Shown here in pieces: positions 47,818-60,090 of a DNA stretch of 64,000 bases. The notes beneath the pieces were generated by a model. The model saw only the letters and a list, made by a program, of their open reading frames with translations. It had not been told where the DNA came from and did not search any database. Location: contig OZ231126.1 of the NCBI GenBank assembly GCA_965153355.1, positions 68,696,001-68,760,000 on the forward strand, in the 5' to 3' direction. This DNA is from Flaccisagitta enflata. Its lineage: Eukaryota > Chaetognatha > Sagittoidea > Aphragmophora. Made by a program: the position numbers and the translations under genes. Every line of letters starts with the position of its first letter. Within the stretch, counting starts at the first letter, position 1.

Positions 47818-48195
47818 GTCAGCAGTACCCGTTGCCCCTCAGTGTAAGTGGGGATTCATTTGTATAAAAAATCAGTGGCTCCCAAAAATGCTGCTGACCT
47901 TTGCAAGGCTGTCACGTGAGCCTAATTGCTGACGTTTCATCTTCCCAAATGGAACTTCATCTTAAAGGCTGGGATCAGATCATTGAGGCTGGAATGTGAG
48001 CCTCCAGGCAGGAATTTGAGCCTTCATGCAAAGATTTGAGCTTGTAGTTAGAGATCAGAGCTGGAATTTTGATAATCTCGAGGCTGGGATTTGGGCCTTG
48101 AGGGTGGTATTTGAGCCTCAAAGCTAGTACTTAAGCCTCAAAGCTGGGTTTCATGTCTGAAAGGGGTGGATGGATGGAGAAGGAAGACCCTATGG
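47818..48195. repeat. Relic of foldback element with diverged core
   Basis: TACCCGTTGCCCCTC is followed by degenerate ~20-bp units such as GGCTGGGATTTGGGCCTTGA and GAGGCTGGAATGTGAGCCTC. It is much older than FB-1 to FB-6. Confidence 0.6.
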
Positions 48196-49085
<890 letters not shown>

Positions 49086-49192
49086 CTGTCACTGCATCTG
49101 TCTCTGTCTCGTTTTCTCTATGACTAAAAGGCCCAATGGGTGCATATGAAACTTATGATTGACCATGAACGGGTAACCGGAGAGAGTGCCAA

Positions 49193-49295
<103 letters not shown>

Positions 49296-49594
49296 TGATG
49301 TATGACGGATCAAAATTGCAAATAGGGAAATTTCCATTGCCGCGGTTTCGATCCAGTGAAATTCCCGACTTTCTATCTACTATTTTGGACTCAGCCATGG
49401 CTTATCAGAATCAATCACTCTCACTCTTCAACGGTTCTCCATCTACTGAGGCATATCTCGTATAGAAATAAAACTAAGGCCAATACAGACCTCAGAAACT
49501 ATGTGACTTGTACTTAACAGTATTGAGCGTGTTGCTTTATTAGTTTATATTAGCTTTATCAAATAAAGCAACGGCGACAAAAGAAAAAAAAAGT

Positions 49595-49607
49595 AAAACA
49601 TTGAGAG

Positions 49608-49700
<93 letters not shown>

Positions 49701-49702
49701 GC

Positions 49703-49744
<42 letters not shown>
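49595..49744. repeat. (AAC)n with AACATTGAGAGA leader
   Basis: AAAACATTGAGAGA at 49,595-49,608 leads into ~136 bp of AAC. A variant leader (AAACATTGAAAGA) recurs at 49,797 without an array. The same leader precedes an AAC array near 55,070. Confidence 0.9.
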
Positions 49745-49745
<1 letters not shown>

Positions 49746-50854
49746 GGAAAAACAAATGAGACGACATTTTGAAATAAAACAAAAGAAAAAACTGTAAAAC
49801 ATTGAAAGACAAAACAAATAACCAAGTATTAAGTTGTAGATGTTTGTGCATTTTGTGGGTAAATATTGATTAGGATTAGGATAAATGAAGGTGTGAAACT
49901 TCAACCATGGCAAATTGGACGATGGGCATTCGAATGATAAATTGTAGCAAACTACAGCAATCAATATTAACTACTGCATTGCATTGATGACAAAGTGCCA
50001 AGATCAAGTCCTAATCGATTTTCAAATAGATAAGGTTTTCATTGTGGAAAAAGAATGCTTGGAAATTACTTTTTATTCGAATGTCTCATATTGAGCCCAT
50101 CCTACTCTACACCTAAGAAAGATACCGCCGCTGAACATGAACGTGAATTTTGAATAGAAAACCAAATTTCCTCACATTTTCCTGCTTCGGTCTTAGAAGA
50201 GCCGAAAAAAGAAAAGAGAGAAAATTGAATTTAAGAAATTGAATCATGACGATCTCAAATTCACACTTGACAGATTTCACAACAATGCATCGTTGAACGC
50301 GAGCGACGAACAACAACAACAACCACCACTACAACAACAACATGATGCCAATTCTGAACATCAACGAGCAAAACAGACCATCCAATGTACGTAATAGGAA
50401 AATTGTAGCGAATGGAATGGCCATGCTAATTGAACAAATGTGCAATGACATACGGTAAAATATTGATTATATTATCAATAGCGATGGCCCAGTGAAAGAG
50501 TCTATTGTACACATATGCCATTGGACGCCACATCGTGAAGAAAGTGCAATAGAGTCTGTGATGTTGTTCCTTTTGGCGGAGGCGGAGGTGATAGTCATGA
50601 CGGTGTGGTGGTGGCGGTGGCGGTGCCAGTTTGACGTCGTGGCGGTGGTGGCGGTTGATGTGGCGGCGTGGCTGTGATGGTGGCAGTGGTCGGAGGAGGA
50701 AATAACGTGGAGGTGTATGGGAGGAGCATTTGTCGTTGACAGTTAATCCTTTCAAGTGGATGGCAATAAATACGCACGCACGTGCGCACACAGAGATCGA
50801 CAGACTTACACTGTCTTCGGATCGGACTGTGAAATGCAAAACCTTTATAGCTCC
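49745..50854. other. No recognised gene
   Basis: AAC-like scraps lie at 50,310-50,340 and a GGTGGCGGT-rich patch at about 50,600-50,700. A long minus-strand open frame across 50,426-51,076 has no recognisable domain and runs into an inverted repeat, so it is not called. Confidence 0.4.
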
Positions 50855-51325
50855 TAAACCACTTTGAAAAAGGTCATGAAATTTGTAGTAAATATTGGTA
50901 ACATGTGACGGTTTTTGCATGTCAAAGCTCAGATCATAATATAGAAAAGGTGAGTGGAAAACAAAATATTGAATGAACATCCATTTTTTAAGCAAAATGG
51001 CTCTTTTTACCTGTTTTTTTTTTTTTACGGAAGGTGCTGTTTTTCTCTCTGAATATGCAGCAAATAGATAATACACAAATTAACATCTGTCATCGAAAAT
51101 AAATCCTAGAGTTTTTGTTGAAATACAAAGCAATTTCAAGCAGATAAAGACAACTCCTTTCTAAAGAAATGGGGAAAAAAATTGATCTTAATCAAAAATG
51201 GGTTTTCTTTCAATATTTTGTTATCCCCTCACCTTTTCTATATTATGATCAAAGCTTAGACATGCAAAAAACCGCCATATATTACCAATATTTCCTAAAA
51301 ATTTCATGATTTTTTTCCTAGTGGT
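50855..51325. repeat. ~470-bp inverted-repeat element
   Basis: The left arm has AAACCACTTTGAAAAAGGTC, TCATGAAATTT, AATATTGGTAA, GGTTTTTGCATGTC and ATCATAATATAGAAAAGGTG. The right arm has the same blocks inverted, ending CTAGTGGTTTAAG. It is MITE-like. Its right end touches the LINE fragment that starts at ~51,328. Confidence 0.8.
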
Positions 51326-51327
51326 TT

Positions 51328-51951
51328 AAGAGGGTCCTGGGAAGTGGGTCCCTTCTCTCACTCCATAATGCGTTGGTCCTGCCACACCTGCAGTACTGTC
51401 TCATGGTGTGGGGGGATTTTGAGGGTGGGCGGAATCTGACAGTGGGTGGGGCTCTTCTTAGGTATCAGAAGAGGTTTGCTGGTCTGGTGGCCGGCGAGAG
51501 GGGGCGCTACCATGCTGACCCGCTCCTGGCCCAGTATGGCATGCTTAAGATGGGGGACCTGTATAGGCAGCAGCTTCGGGTCCATGCCTGGCGCTTCTGG
51601 AAGGGCAGGCTTCCGGAGAACCAGACAGCTATGCTGGGCAGGATTGAGGGTGTCCATGGGTACGGGACTAGGTCGGCTAGGGGGGGTTTGTATCTGTCCA
51701 CTAGGGCCCACGGGTCGGTGGGTTACAGGGTGCCCAAGGAGTGGGCTACATTAGGGGAGGGACACAGGGGGGTGGGATTCCTTGCAGCCTTTAAGAGGCA
51801 GTCGAGGGCGGGGTTCCTGGCGGGGTATGGGGGGTTTAAGTGCAGGGTGGTTGGGTGTGGGGTCTGTGCTTGGAATGGGGGGGGGGCTGAACCTCGCAGC
51901 GGGGGGGATGGTCCGTTGGGCTGCCGTGGTTTCTCGACACATCTGAGTTGA
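51328..51951 (+). pseudogene. 3' end of a non-LTR retrotransposon (CR1/L2/Jockey-like), RT C-terminal region
   Basis: In one open frame from KRVLGSGSLLSLHNALVLPHLQYC to TGA 51,949-51,951 the translation shows the conserved C-terminus of LINE reverse transcriptases. Landmarks are LVLPHLQYCLMVWGDF, LRYQKRFAGLVAG, YHADPLLAQYGMLKMGDLYRQQ, LPENQ, HGYGTRSARGG and YRVPKEWATLG, with a CRVVGCGVC knuckle-like motif after it. The finger, palm and nuclease regions are missing, so the copy is 5'-truncated, which is typical of LINE insertion. It is markedly G-rich on this strand compared with the AT-rich neighbourhood. The remaining reading frame is intact, so it is probably a recent copy. Confidence 0.92.
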
Positions 51952-51988
51952 GGCAGATAAGTTAAGCTTCCATTTAATTCTGCCTCAA
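51948..51988 (+). other. 3' stem-loop of the LINE
   Basis: TTGAGGCAGA (51,948-51,957) pairs perfectly with TCTGCCTCAA (51,979-51,988) around a ~21-base loop. The stop codon lies in the left arm. CR1-like LINEs are known to use 3' hairpins for template recognition. Confidence 0.75.
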
Positions 51989-52019
51989 GTTGATTGTGCC
52001 TTCAAATTCCGTGGTTCCT

Positions 52020-52022
52020 ACC

Positions 52023-52072
<50 letters not shown>
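52020..52072. repeat. (CTGT)n passing into (CT)n
   Basis: About nine CTGT units, then ~15 bp of CT, located just past the LINE tail. Confidence 0.93.
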
Positions 52073-52074
<2 letters not shown>

Positions 52075-52488
52075 ACACTTCTGTTTGCTCCTCTATTTAT
52101 TGGCATGTCTCCCCGTTTCTCCCACTCTATTTTTCAATTTCTATTGATTCTCACGCACCTTTGCCGACGCCATCTCTAACCTCTGACTTTCTATACATCT
52201 GTCTCTCTATACATGTGTCTTTCTATGTATCTGTCTTTCAAAAAATCTATCTCTTTATGTCACGGTGCAAACGAGTACGCAATTTTACACGTCAAAGCAA
52301 TTTTTATGAGATTTTTTTTTTTGCCAATTCTTTGATATTCAAGATAAAGCATTTTTCCATGATATGATTAAAATTTTTGCATGATAAGATAGATTTTGAT
52401 ATGAGATGCGTTTGAGAAGGAAAAAATAAAGGGGGCAAAATTGATTGATATTCATAGAAAATCTGATTTCGTGCAGTGAACATGTCTC

Positions 52489-52629
52489 ACGTAAAATTCT
52501 AAGACTGTCTCTGAACGTAAAAATTTGCATTTTGAAAAACATGGCGTCAGTCTTAATACTTCTAAGAAAAGGGCCATGTTCTTAGAAGCGCAAATTTTTA
52601 TGTTCAGAGAGAGTCTTAGAATTTTACGT
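52489..52629. repeat. Near-perfect ~57-bp stem hairpin
   Basis: ACGTAAAATTCTAAGACTGT at the left pairs with the inverted block ending GTCTTAGAATTTTACGT at the right. The stem continues through CTCTGAACGTAAAAATTTG and ACATGGC, around a ~27-bp loop. It could be a tiny MITE or a hairpin-RNA source. Confidence 0.8.
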
Positions 52630-52791
52630 AGCAACGAGTATGCTAAGACTTTACCGGTGCGAGATCGATACCATTGATCAGTTCATGTTTTTACAATTAA
52701 TCTAAGGAGTACCAGTAAAGGCGGCTCTCGCCGACCGGAAAAAAATTGTAAGATTGATTTTTTTTTTCAGTTTTTTCTTTCTTTTATTTTT

Positions 52792-52792
<1 letters not shown>

Positions 52793-52873
<81 letters not shown>

Positions 52874-52897
52874 TATGTGTGTGTGTGTGTGTGTGTG
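52793..52897. repeat. (GT)n microsatellite
   Basis: About 100 bp of GT with a few GTAT interruptions at the right. Confidence 0.95.
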
Positions 52898-52965
52898 CTA
52901 TCTGTCTGTTTGTCTCTTTTTCTCTCTCTCTCTCTCTCTCTCTGTGCCTGTCTTTTTTTTTTTTT

Positions 52966-52997
<32 letters not shown>

Positions 52998-53235
52998 CTT
53001 CTCCCTCCTCCCTCTTTTTCCCTCTCCTCCTTCTCCCTCCTCCCTCTCCCCTCTCCCTCCTCCTCCCCTCCTCTCTCCTCCCTCCCCTCCCCTCCTCCCT
53101 TTCCCTTCCCCTTTCTCCCCCTCTCTCTCCCTCTCTTTCCCCCCACCCCTCTTCCCTCTCCCTCTCCCTCCTTTCAATCCCCTCTAAATCCTTTCCCCTT
53201 CTTCCTCCCCTCTCCTCCCTCTCTTCTTCCCTTTT
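52898..53235. repeat. Polypyrimidine tract
   Basis: (CT)n grades into CTCC/CCCTC-rich sequence of almost pure C and T on the plus strand. Confidence 0.93.
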
Positions 53236-53572
53236 GGGCAGCGGCCTCCCGAAGGGGACGGTCCTAGAACACAGGGGATTTTGTTCGTCTGCTTGTCCGC
53301 TTGTCTGCTCGTTTGTCCCCCTCAGGCCCTACCAGGCCTGAAATCTGCCCCCTCTCAAGCCTAAAAATTCGCCTCTCAGGCCTGAAATCTGGCCTCTCAG
53401 GCCTTGAATCTGCCACCAGGCCTGAAATTCTGCTCCTCAGGCCTGAAACCTGTCCTCCTCTCAAGCCCTGAATCTGCCCTTTCAGGCCTGAAATCTGGCC
53501 CTCTTATTCCGATTTACAACTATGCATAGGCAACGGGGGAGCTGCTGACCACGTATTGCCCTTGGGGCGACC
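53236..53572. mobile_element. Foldback element FB-5 inside polypyrimidine tract
   Basis: GGGCAGCGGCCTCCCGAAGGGGAC, CTAGAACACAGGGG, eight or so core units in one orientation only, then GATTTACAACTATGCATAGGCAACGGGGGAGC and the end GTATTGCCCTTGGGGCGACC. The flipped half of the core and the mirrored GTTCTACAGG block are missing. Confidence 0.83.
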
Positions 53573-53937
53573 ACATTCTCCCTCCCTTCCTCCCTCCCTT
53601 CTCTCCTTCCTCCCCCTCCTCTCCCTCTTCTCCCCTCCTCCCCTCTCCCTCCCTCCCTCTCTCTCCCTCCTTCCCCCTGTTTCTCTCCCTCCCACCCTCT
53701 CCCCTTTATCATTCCCTTCTCCCCTCTCCCTTTCCCTCCTTCCCTTTCCCTACCCCTATTCCTCCTTCTCCCTCTCCCTCCCTCCAAGTCTGCCTCATTC
53801 CCTCTCTCCCTCCTTCCCTCTCTTCCTCCATCTCCCTTCCACTCTCCCTATTCCTCCCTCTCCCTCCCTCCCTTTTTCTCCCCCTCCCTCCCTCCCTCTC
53901 CTCACTCCCTCCCTCCCTCCCTCTCTCCTTCTGCCCT
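53573..53937. repeat. Polypyrimidine tract, continuation
   Basis: CCCTCC/CTTCCCTCC-rich sequence continues the tract at 52,898-53,235 in the same orientation, so FB-5 is inserted within it. Confidence 0.93.
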
Positions 53938-53941
53938 CTGC

Positions 53942-54042
53942 TGAACTCATTTCTGTTGTTACGTAATGCCAAAAATTGAGATCGATGAAAACTCATTTTT
54001 GTTATTACGTATCGCCAAAAATTGAGATCGATAAATATTGAT
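53942..54042 (+). repeat. ~50-bp tandem duplication
   Basis: AACTCATTTYTGTTRTTACGTA followed by GCCAAAAATTGAGATCGAT occurs twice head to tail. Confidence 0.9.
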
Positions 54043-54400
54043 CTCTGAGAAATATGCAGAAAATGTGAAAAAATAAAAAAAATTTAAAAAATTCATAGCA
54101 CTTTTGGCAGGCTGTCCACAGTGCCTGCTTCAGCGTAAAAGGTCTTCTTTTCACCCTGTGTACTACTTCTCAACCCCAGCCTCAAGTAGCCTAGTCATGA
54201 CTAACTTTCCTCTAAAACGCCCCAAGCGAAAATGGAAAAAATTAATTCCTAAGCAAAACTCAAAAAATCGAAAAACGTTTTTCGATTTTTTTCCCAATGA
54301 AGCATGCATAAGACTTTAGTTTTGGTTATATTTCCGCAGAATAGCATTGTATTCCATGACTTAAGAGATTGATTTGTCTAATTTGACGCAGTTCTGCACC
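54043..54400. other. No recognised feature
   Basis: A-rich sequence, including AAAAATCGAAAAACG followed by its inverted CGTTTTTCGATTTTTT near 54,262-54,292. No gene was recognised. Confidence 0.4.
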
Positions 54401-54823
54401 ACGACTTATACATATGTCTTTCTATACTTCTGTCTTTCTATAAATCTGTCTTTCAATAAATCCGCATTTCTACACATCTGTCTCTCTATACATCTGTCTC
54501 TTTAGTCTTTACACATCTGTCTTTCTACACATCTGTCGTTCTATACATCTGTCTTTCTATACATCTGTCTTTCTATACATCTGTCTTTCTATACATCTGG
54601 CTCTCAATAAATCCGTCTTTCTACACATGTGTTTCTGTATATATCTGTCTTTCTATACATGTCTTTTTCTATACATCTCTTTTTCTATACATCTGTCTTT
54701 CTATACATCTGTCTTTCTATTCATCTTCCACTTTACATCTGTTTTGCTATACATCTGTCTTGCTATACATCCGTCTTCTATTCATCTGCCTTTTTATACA
54801 TCTGTCTCTTTATGCATCTGTCC
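54401..54823 (+). repeat. 16-bp minisatellite (TCTGTCTTTCTATACA)n
   Basis: About 25 degenerate units. Because 16 is not a multiple of 3 and the unit has no plus-strand stop, long frames open through it in more than one phase. Related units occur near 52,190-52,260. Confidence 0.92.
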
Positions 54824-55318
<495 letters not shown>

Positions 55319-55539
55319 GTAGCAGCAAGATGGAGATCCTCGTCACATATGCCCGCCTTCAGCTCCTAGAGGCCTCTCTCAGGTGGGTGAATATGATAAA
55401 GTGTATGTTGACCGGGTCAACACCTGATGCCACTTCTCTGAAAATCGATCCCCGTTTCTGATTCCTCCTACCGGTCAACGTTGGTGCACCTGGCAAGCAA
55501 ACGCTATTCCAACTGAAACTCAGCTTCAACATAAAGATC

Positions 55540-55630
<91 letters not shown>

Positions 55631-55841
55631 GACCGAGGAAAAATTGGAAGGCGCGGCATGCAGCTGAAGACTTCAAAGAGATTCTGCATCCGACAACTGC
55701 AGCATCAGTAGCCAGCGCAGCAGCAGTCCGAGGAAGATAGCGAAGGTGCAGCGTGCAACTTCATATTACGGAGACTCTGCAGCGAAATACGGCACCGGCG
55801 AACTGACGCTTATCTTAGCCCCGAAGACAAAGCAGACAAGA
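55319..55841. other. GC-rich spacers between (AAC)n tracts
   Basis: These are non-repetitive islands (55,319-55,540 and 55,631-55,841) around an AAC tract at 55,541-55,630. They are free of simple repeats and open in some frames (for example GCAGCATCAGTAGCCAGCGC), but no protein family was recognised. Confidence 0.5.
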
Positions 55842-55978
<137 letters not shown>

Positions 55979-56148
55979 TGAAAACCATTCGAGGAAGATT
56001 TCGTCGGCAGCTGGGTACGATACGCTGGCGGAAGACTCTTACGAATGATGACGGTGATGTCAGAGACAAAGAATTGCGTTGGAAAATCGCGGCCAGGAAC
56101 AAGCTTCAACGCCCCCATCGGGAAACAGATCTCGGCTCATCTCCGTCC

Positions 56149-56874
<726 letters not shown>

Positions 56875-58390
56875 ATGTATGTCACACAACCCAGTTTTCT
56901 CCAATGTATGTCACACAACCCAGAATTCAATGATGTATGTCACACCATCCAGTTTTCTCCGATGTACGTCACACAGTTCAGAATTTTCTAATGTATGTTA
57001 CACCACCCAGTTTTTTCCTATGTATGTCACACCACCAAGCTTTCTCCAATGTATGTCACGCAACCGAGTTTTCTCCAATGTATGTTACACAGCCCAGAAT
57101 TCTCCAATGTATGCACACCCCCTAGTTTTCTCCGATGTATGTAACACAGCCCAGAATCTCTGATGTATGTCTTACCACCCAGTTTTCTCCGATGTATGTC
57201 ACACAACCCTGAATTCTCCGATGTATGTCACACAGCCCAGAATTCTCCGATGTTTGTCACACCACCCAGTTTTCTCCAATGTATGTCACACAGCCTAGAA
57301 TTCTCCGATGTATGTCACACCACCCAATTTTCTCTGATGTATGTCACACAGCCCAGAATTTTCCAATGTATGTCACACCAGCCAGTTTTCTCCGATATAT
57401 GTGACAGAGCCCAGAATTCTCGGATGTATGTCACACCCCCCAGTTTTCTCCGATGTATGTCACACAGCCCAAAATTTTCTGATGTATGTCACACCACCCA
57501 GTTTTCTCCAATGTATGTCACACAGCCTAGAATTCTTTGATGTATGTTACGCCACCCAGTTTTCTGTGATGTATGTCACACAGCCCAGTATTGTCAGATG
57601 TATGTCACACCACCTAGTTTTCTCCGAAGTATGTCACACAGCCCAGAATTCTCTGATGTATGTCACGCCACCCAGTTTTCTTCGATATATGTCACACAGC
57701 CTAGAATTCTTTGATGTATGTTACGCCACCCAGTTTTCTGTGATGTATGTCACACAGCCCAGTATTGTCAGATGTATGTCACACCACCTAGTTTTCTCCG
57801 AAGTATGTCACACAGCCCAAAATTTTCTGATGTATGTCACACCACCCAGTTTTCTCCAATGTATGTCACACAGCCTAGAATTCTTTGATGTATGTTACGC
57901 CACCCAGTTTTCTGTGATGTATGTCACACAGCCCAGTATTGTCAGATGTATGTCACACCACCTAGTTTTCTCCGAAGTATGTCACACAGCCCAGAATTCT
58001 CCAATGTATGTCACACTACTCAGTTTTCTCCAATGTATGTCCCACAGCTCAAAATTCTCCAATGTATGTCACACCACCCAGTTCTCACCAATATATGTCA
58101 CACAGCCCAGAATTCTTCAATGTATGTCACACCACCCAGTTTTTTCCGATATATGTCACACCACCCAGTTTTCTCCCATGTATATCAGACAGTACAGAAT
58201 TCTCTGATGTTTTTCACACCACCTAGCTTTCACTGATGTCTGTCACACAACCCATAATTCTCCAATGTATGCCACACCCAGTTTTCTCCGATATATGTCA
58301 CACAGCCCAAAATTCTCCTATGTGTGTCACACCACCCAGTTTTCTCTGATGTATATAACACAGCCCAGAATTCCCTGATGTATGCCTTAC
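56875..58390 (+). repeat. 29-bp satellite with alternating monomers and 174-bp higher-order unit
   Basis: About 52 monomers are present. They alternate between type A (CACACCACCCAGTTTTCTCC then GATGTATGT) and type B (CACACAGCCCAGAATTCTCC then GATGTATGT). The variant TGTATGTTACGCC recurs at 57,541, 57,715 and 57,889, exactly 174 bp (six monomers) apart, with matching neighbours. That gives a young higher-order repeat inside an older array. The monomer lacks stops in all three plus-strand frames, so reading frames of up to 288 codons with a 29-residue period are present. I treat these as a by-product. Confidence 0.95.
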
Positions 58391-58548
58391 CGTGGGACCG
58401 CCCACAGACAGCATAGGGTCCACCTACAAGCGGCAGTAGAACTGCTCATAGGTGGCAGTGGGACCGCCCACAGGCAGCAGTGGTGCCGCCCACAGGCGGC
58501 AGTGAGGTCGCCCAGGTGGTAGTTAGGCTGCCCACAGGTGGCCATGAT
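58391..58548 (+). repeat. ~26-bp GC-rich minisatellite
   Basis: About six degenerate units of the form GGCAGTGGGACCGCCCACA plus a short tail, directly abutting the 29-bp satellite. Each unit is nearly self-complementary (GGGACCGCCCAC). Confidence 0.88.
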
Positions 58549-58784
58549 CTATTACACTGATTTGTCTGGTTAATATCATTAGAAATATTTTATGAATTAT
58601 TGCTTTTCTTTTTCATGCCAAATCAAGTTTTTGTGGAACACTATAAGGCGAACGCCACTAGTCACTCCTCTATTCAATTTTTTTTTTTATCGTTTCTTCA
58701 CGACTGCTTACAACGTAATGATTGGGTTGATCAGTTAGCAAAATATTTCTTTGAAACACTCTCTTATTAGTCATTTACTTAAAT

Positions 58785-58973
58785 ACTTAGTCGCGTGCAT
58801 GCGACAACCCGCCTTGTCCGTCCGTCCGTTCGTCGGTCGGTCCATGAAATTTTACTTTTTTTATGATTTTATTTCTTTGACCTCACTGTTCCTACCCAAT
58901 TGCTCTAGTGACCTCAAATATGGCCCCTGCCCACCCGCACGCGACTTGGGTAGCCGTGTATTCGGCCTTGTTA
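58785..58973 (+). repeat. CYGT element, near full length
   Basis: TTAGTCGCGTGCATGCGACAACCCGC, CCGTCCGTCCGTTCGTCGG, TTTTACTTTTTTTATG, CCTCACTGTTCCTACCC, CCCTGCCCACCC, GCACGCGACTTGGGTAGCC and TTCGGCCTTGTT. Confidence 0.87.
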
Positions 58974-59311
58974 TAGTTTTGCACCATCGCCTCTGCTTAT
59001 CTTGGAAGGGCTCAGTGATGTTGAAGTTTGAGACTGATGTTATGTTTGTAAACGCTACCTTTTTAAATCAAAGTATAAAATGAAAGATATTGTCATTATG
59101 GATAGCTTTCAGTTGCTTCACGTTCGTTTTTGTGAAGAAAATCATGAGAAAACAAATACATTCAAGAAAGTCAAATGTAGGTATGAAAGAATGAGAGAAG
59201 TAAAAAAAGGCGTGGAATGATACATTACATTCCGAGCAAACCCGACTAAAACTGGAGGATAAATTCTTATTTCCCTAGCTTTATTTTTAGTATCTAGGCT
59301 GATTAAATTCT

Positions 59312-59699
59312 TTGAACATATTTAGCGGTTAAAAAATATAACCCATGAAATCAAAGTCCATGAAGACTTCATTTCAGTGTTTTAATCTAGCCTATTAGAT
59401 TTAGCAAAACATTTTACCTAATTCTTAAAAAAAAATCACTTCAATCAAACAATTTTTAAAGTACGGCCATTTTATGTTTTTCAGGACCATTGTCCAATGT
59501 TTTTTCAGGACAATTGTCCTAAAAAACTTAAAATAGCTGTAAAACCTGTAAAAATTGTCCAATTGAGCTGATTTTTTTTTCTCAAAATTTGGTAAAATCT
59601 TCTGCTGAATCTAATGGTTTAGATTAAAACACTCCAAAATGAAGTCTTCATGGATTTCGATTTCATGAGTTACGTTTTTCAACTGCCAAATATGTTCAA
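59312..59699. mobile_element. ~390-bp palindromic MITE nested in the 59,228 element
   Basis: TTTGAACATATTTAGC at the left pairs with ATATGTTCAA at the right. The arms pair onward through CATGAAATC, TCCATGAAGACTTCATTT and GTTTTAATCTA. It has no equivalent in the right arm of the host palindrome, which shows it is an insertion. The exact ends and target duplication are unclear. Confidence 0.75.
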
Positions 59700-59744
59700 G
59701 GATCACCATCTGTTCAAACTACCGCCAGGTGGTTTTTAGTATTA

Positions 59745-60090
59745 CCGTATTTCCTGTAATTAGCGCCACGGGCGCTTTTGAAATTGAAATGAAATATTGT
59801 CATTTTCAACCTGCAATTAGCGCCCCCTCTTACACTCATGTATAGATGATTCTAAATGAAACATAAAGTTTTGGACAAAAATTTCATATTTCAATGCAAT
59901 AAAGCACTAAAACAAAGAATATTTTCATATTGCATACCATTCTTATATTTTTTTTTCAATAAACAACATGATTTACAATAAATTTGAAAGGATTTTTCCC
60001 AAAAATAAAAGTCTGTCATGAGCTCTCCCTTTCTTCAAAAGGGGGGGGCGCTAATTAGAGGGGGGGGGGCGATAATTGCAGGAAATACGG
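59745..60090. mobile_element. 346-bp MITE with TA duplication nested in the 59,228 element
   Basis: The left end CCGTATTTCCTGTAATTAGC is inverted at the right end, ending GCAGGAAATACGG, with G runs near 60,040 and 60,062. The uninterrupted host arm at about 60,630 reads through without it, so the TA at 59,743-59,744 and 60,091-60,092 is confirmed as the target duplication. Confidence 0.92.

Noticed and set aside
50426-51076. 216-codon minus-strand frame
   Set aside because: It runs through a GGTGGCG-rich patch and an inverted repeat, with no family resemblance.
57341-58207. 288-codon open frame as a gene
   Set aside because: It is the 29-bp satellite read through. Other frames are equally open, and there is no start context or domain.
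56875-58390. CRISPR array (29-bp repeats)
   Set aside because: Units are contiguous tandem monomers without unique spacers, and the DNA is eukaryotic.
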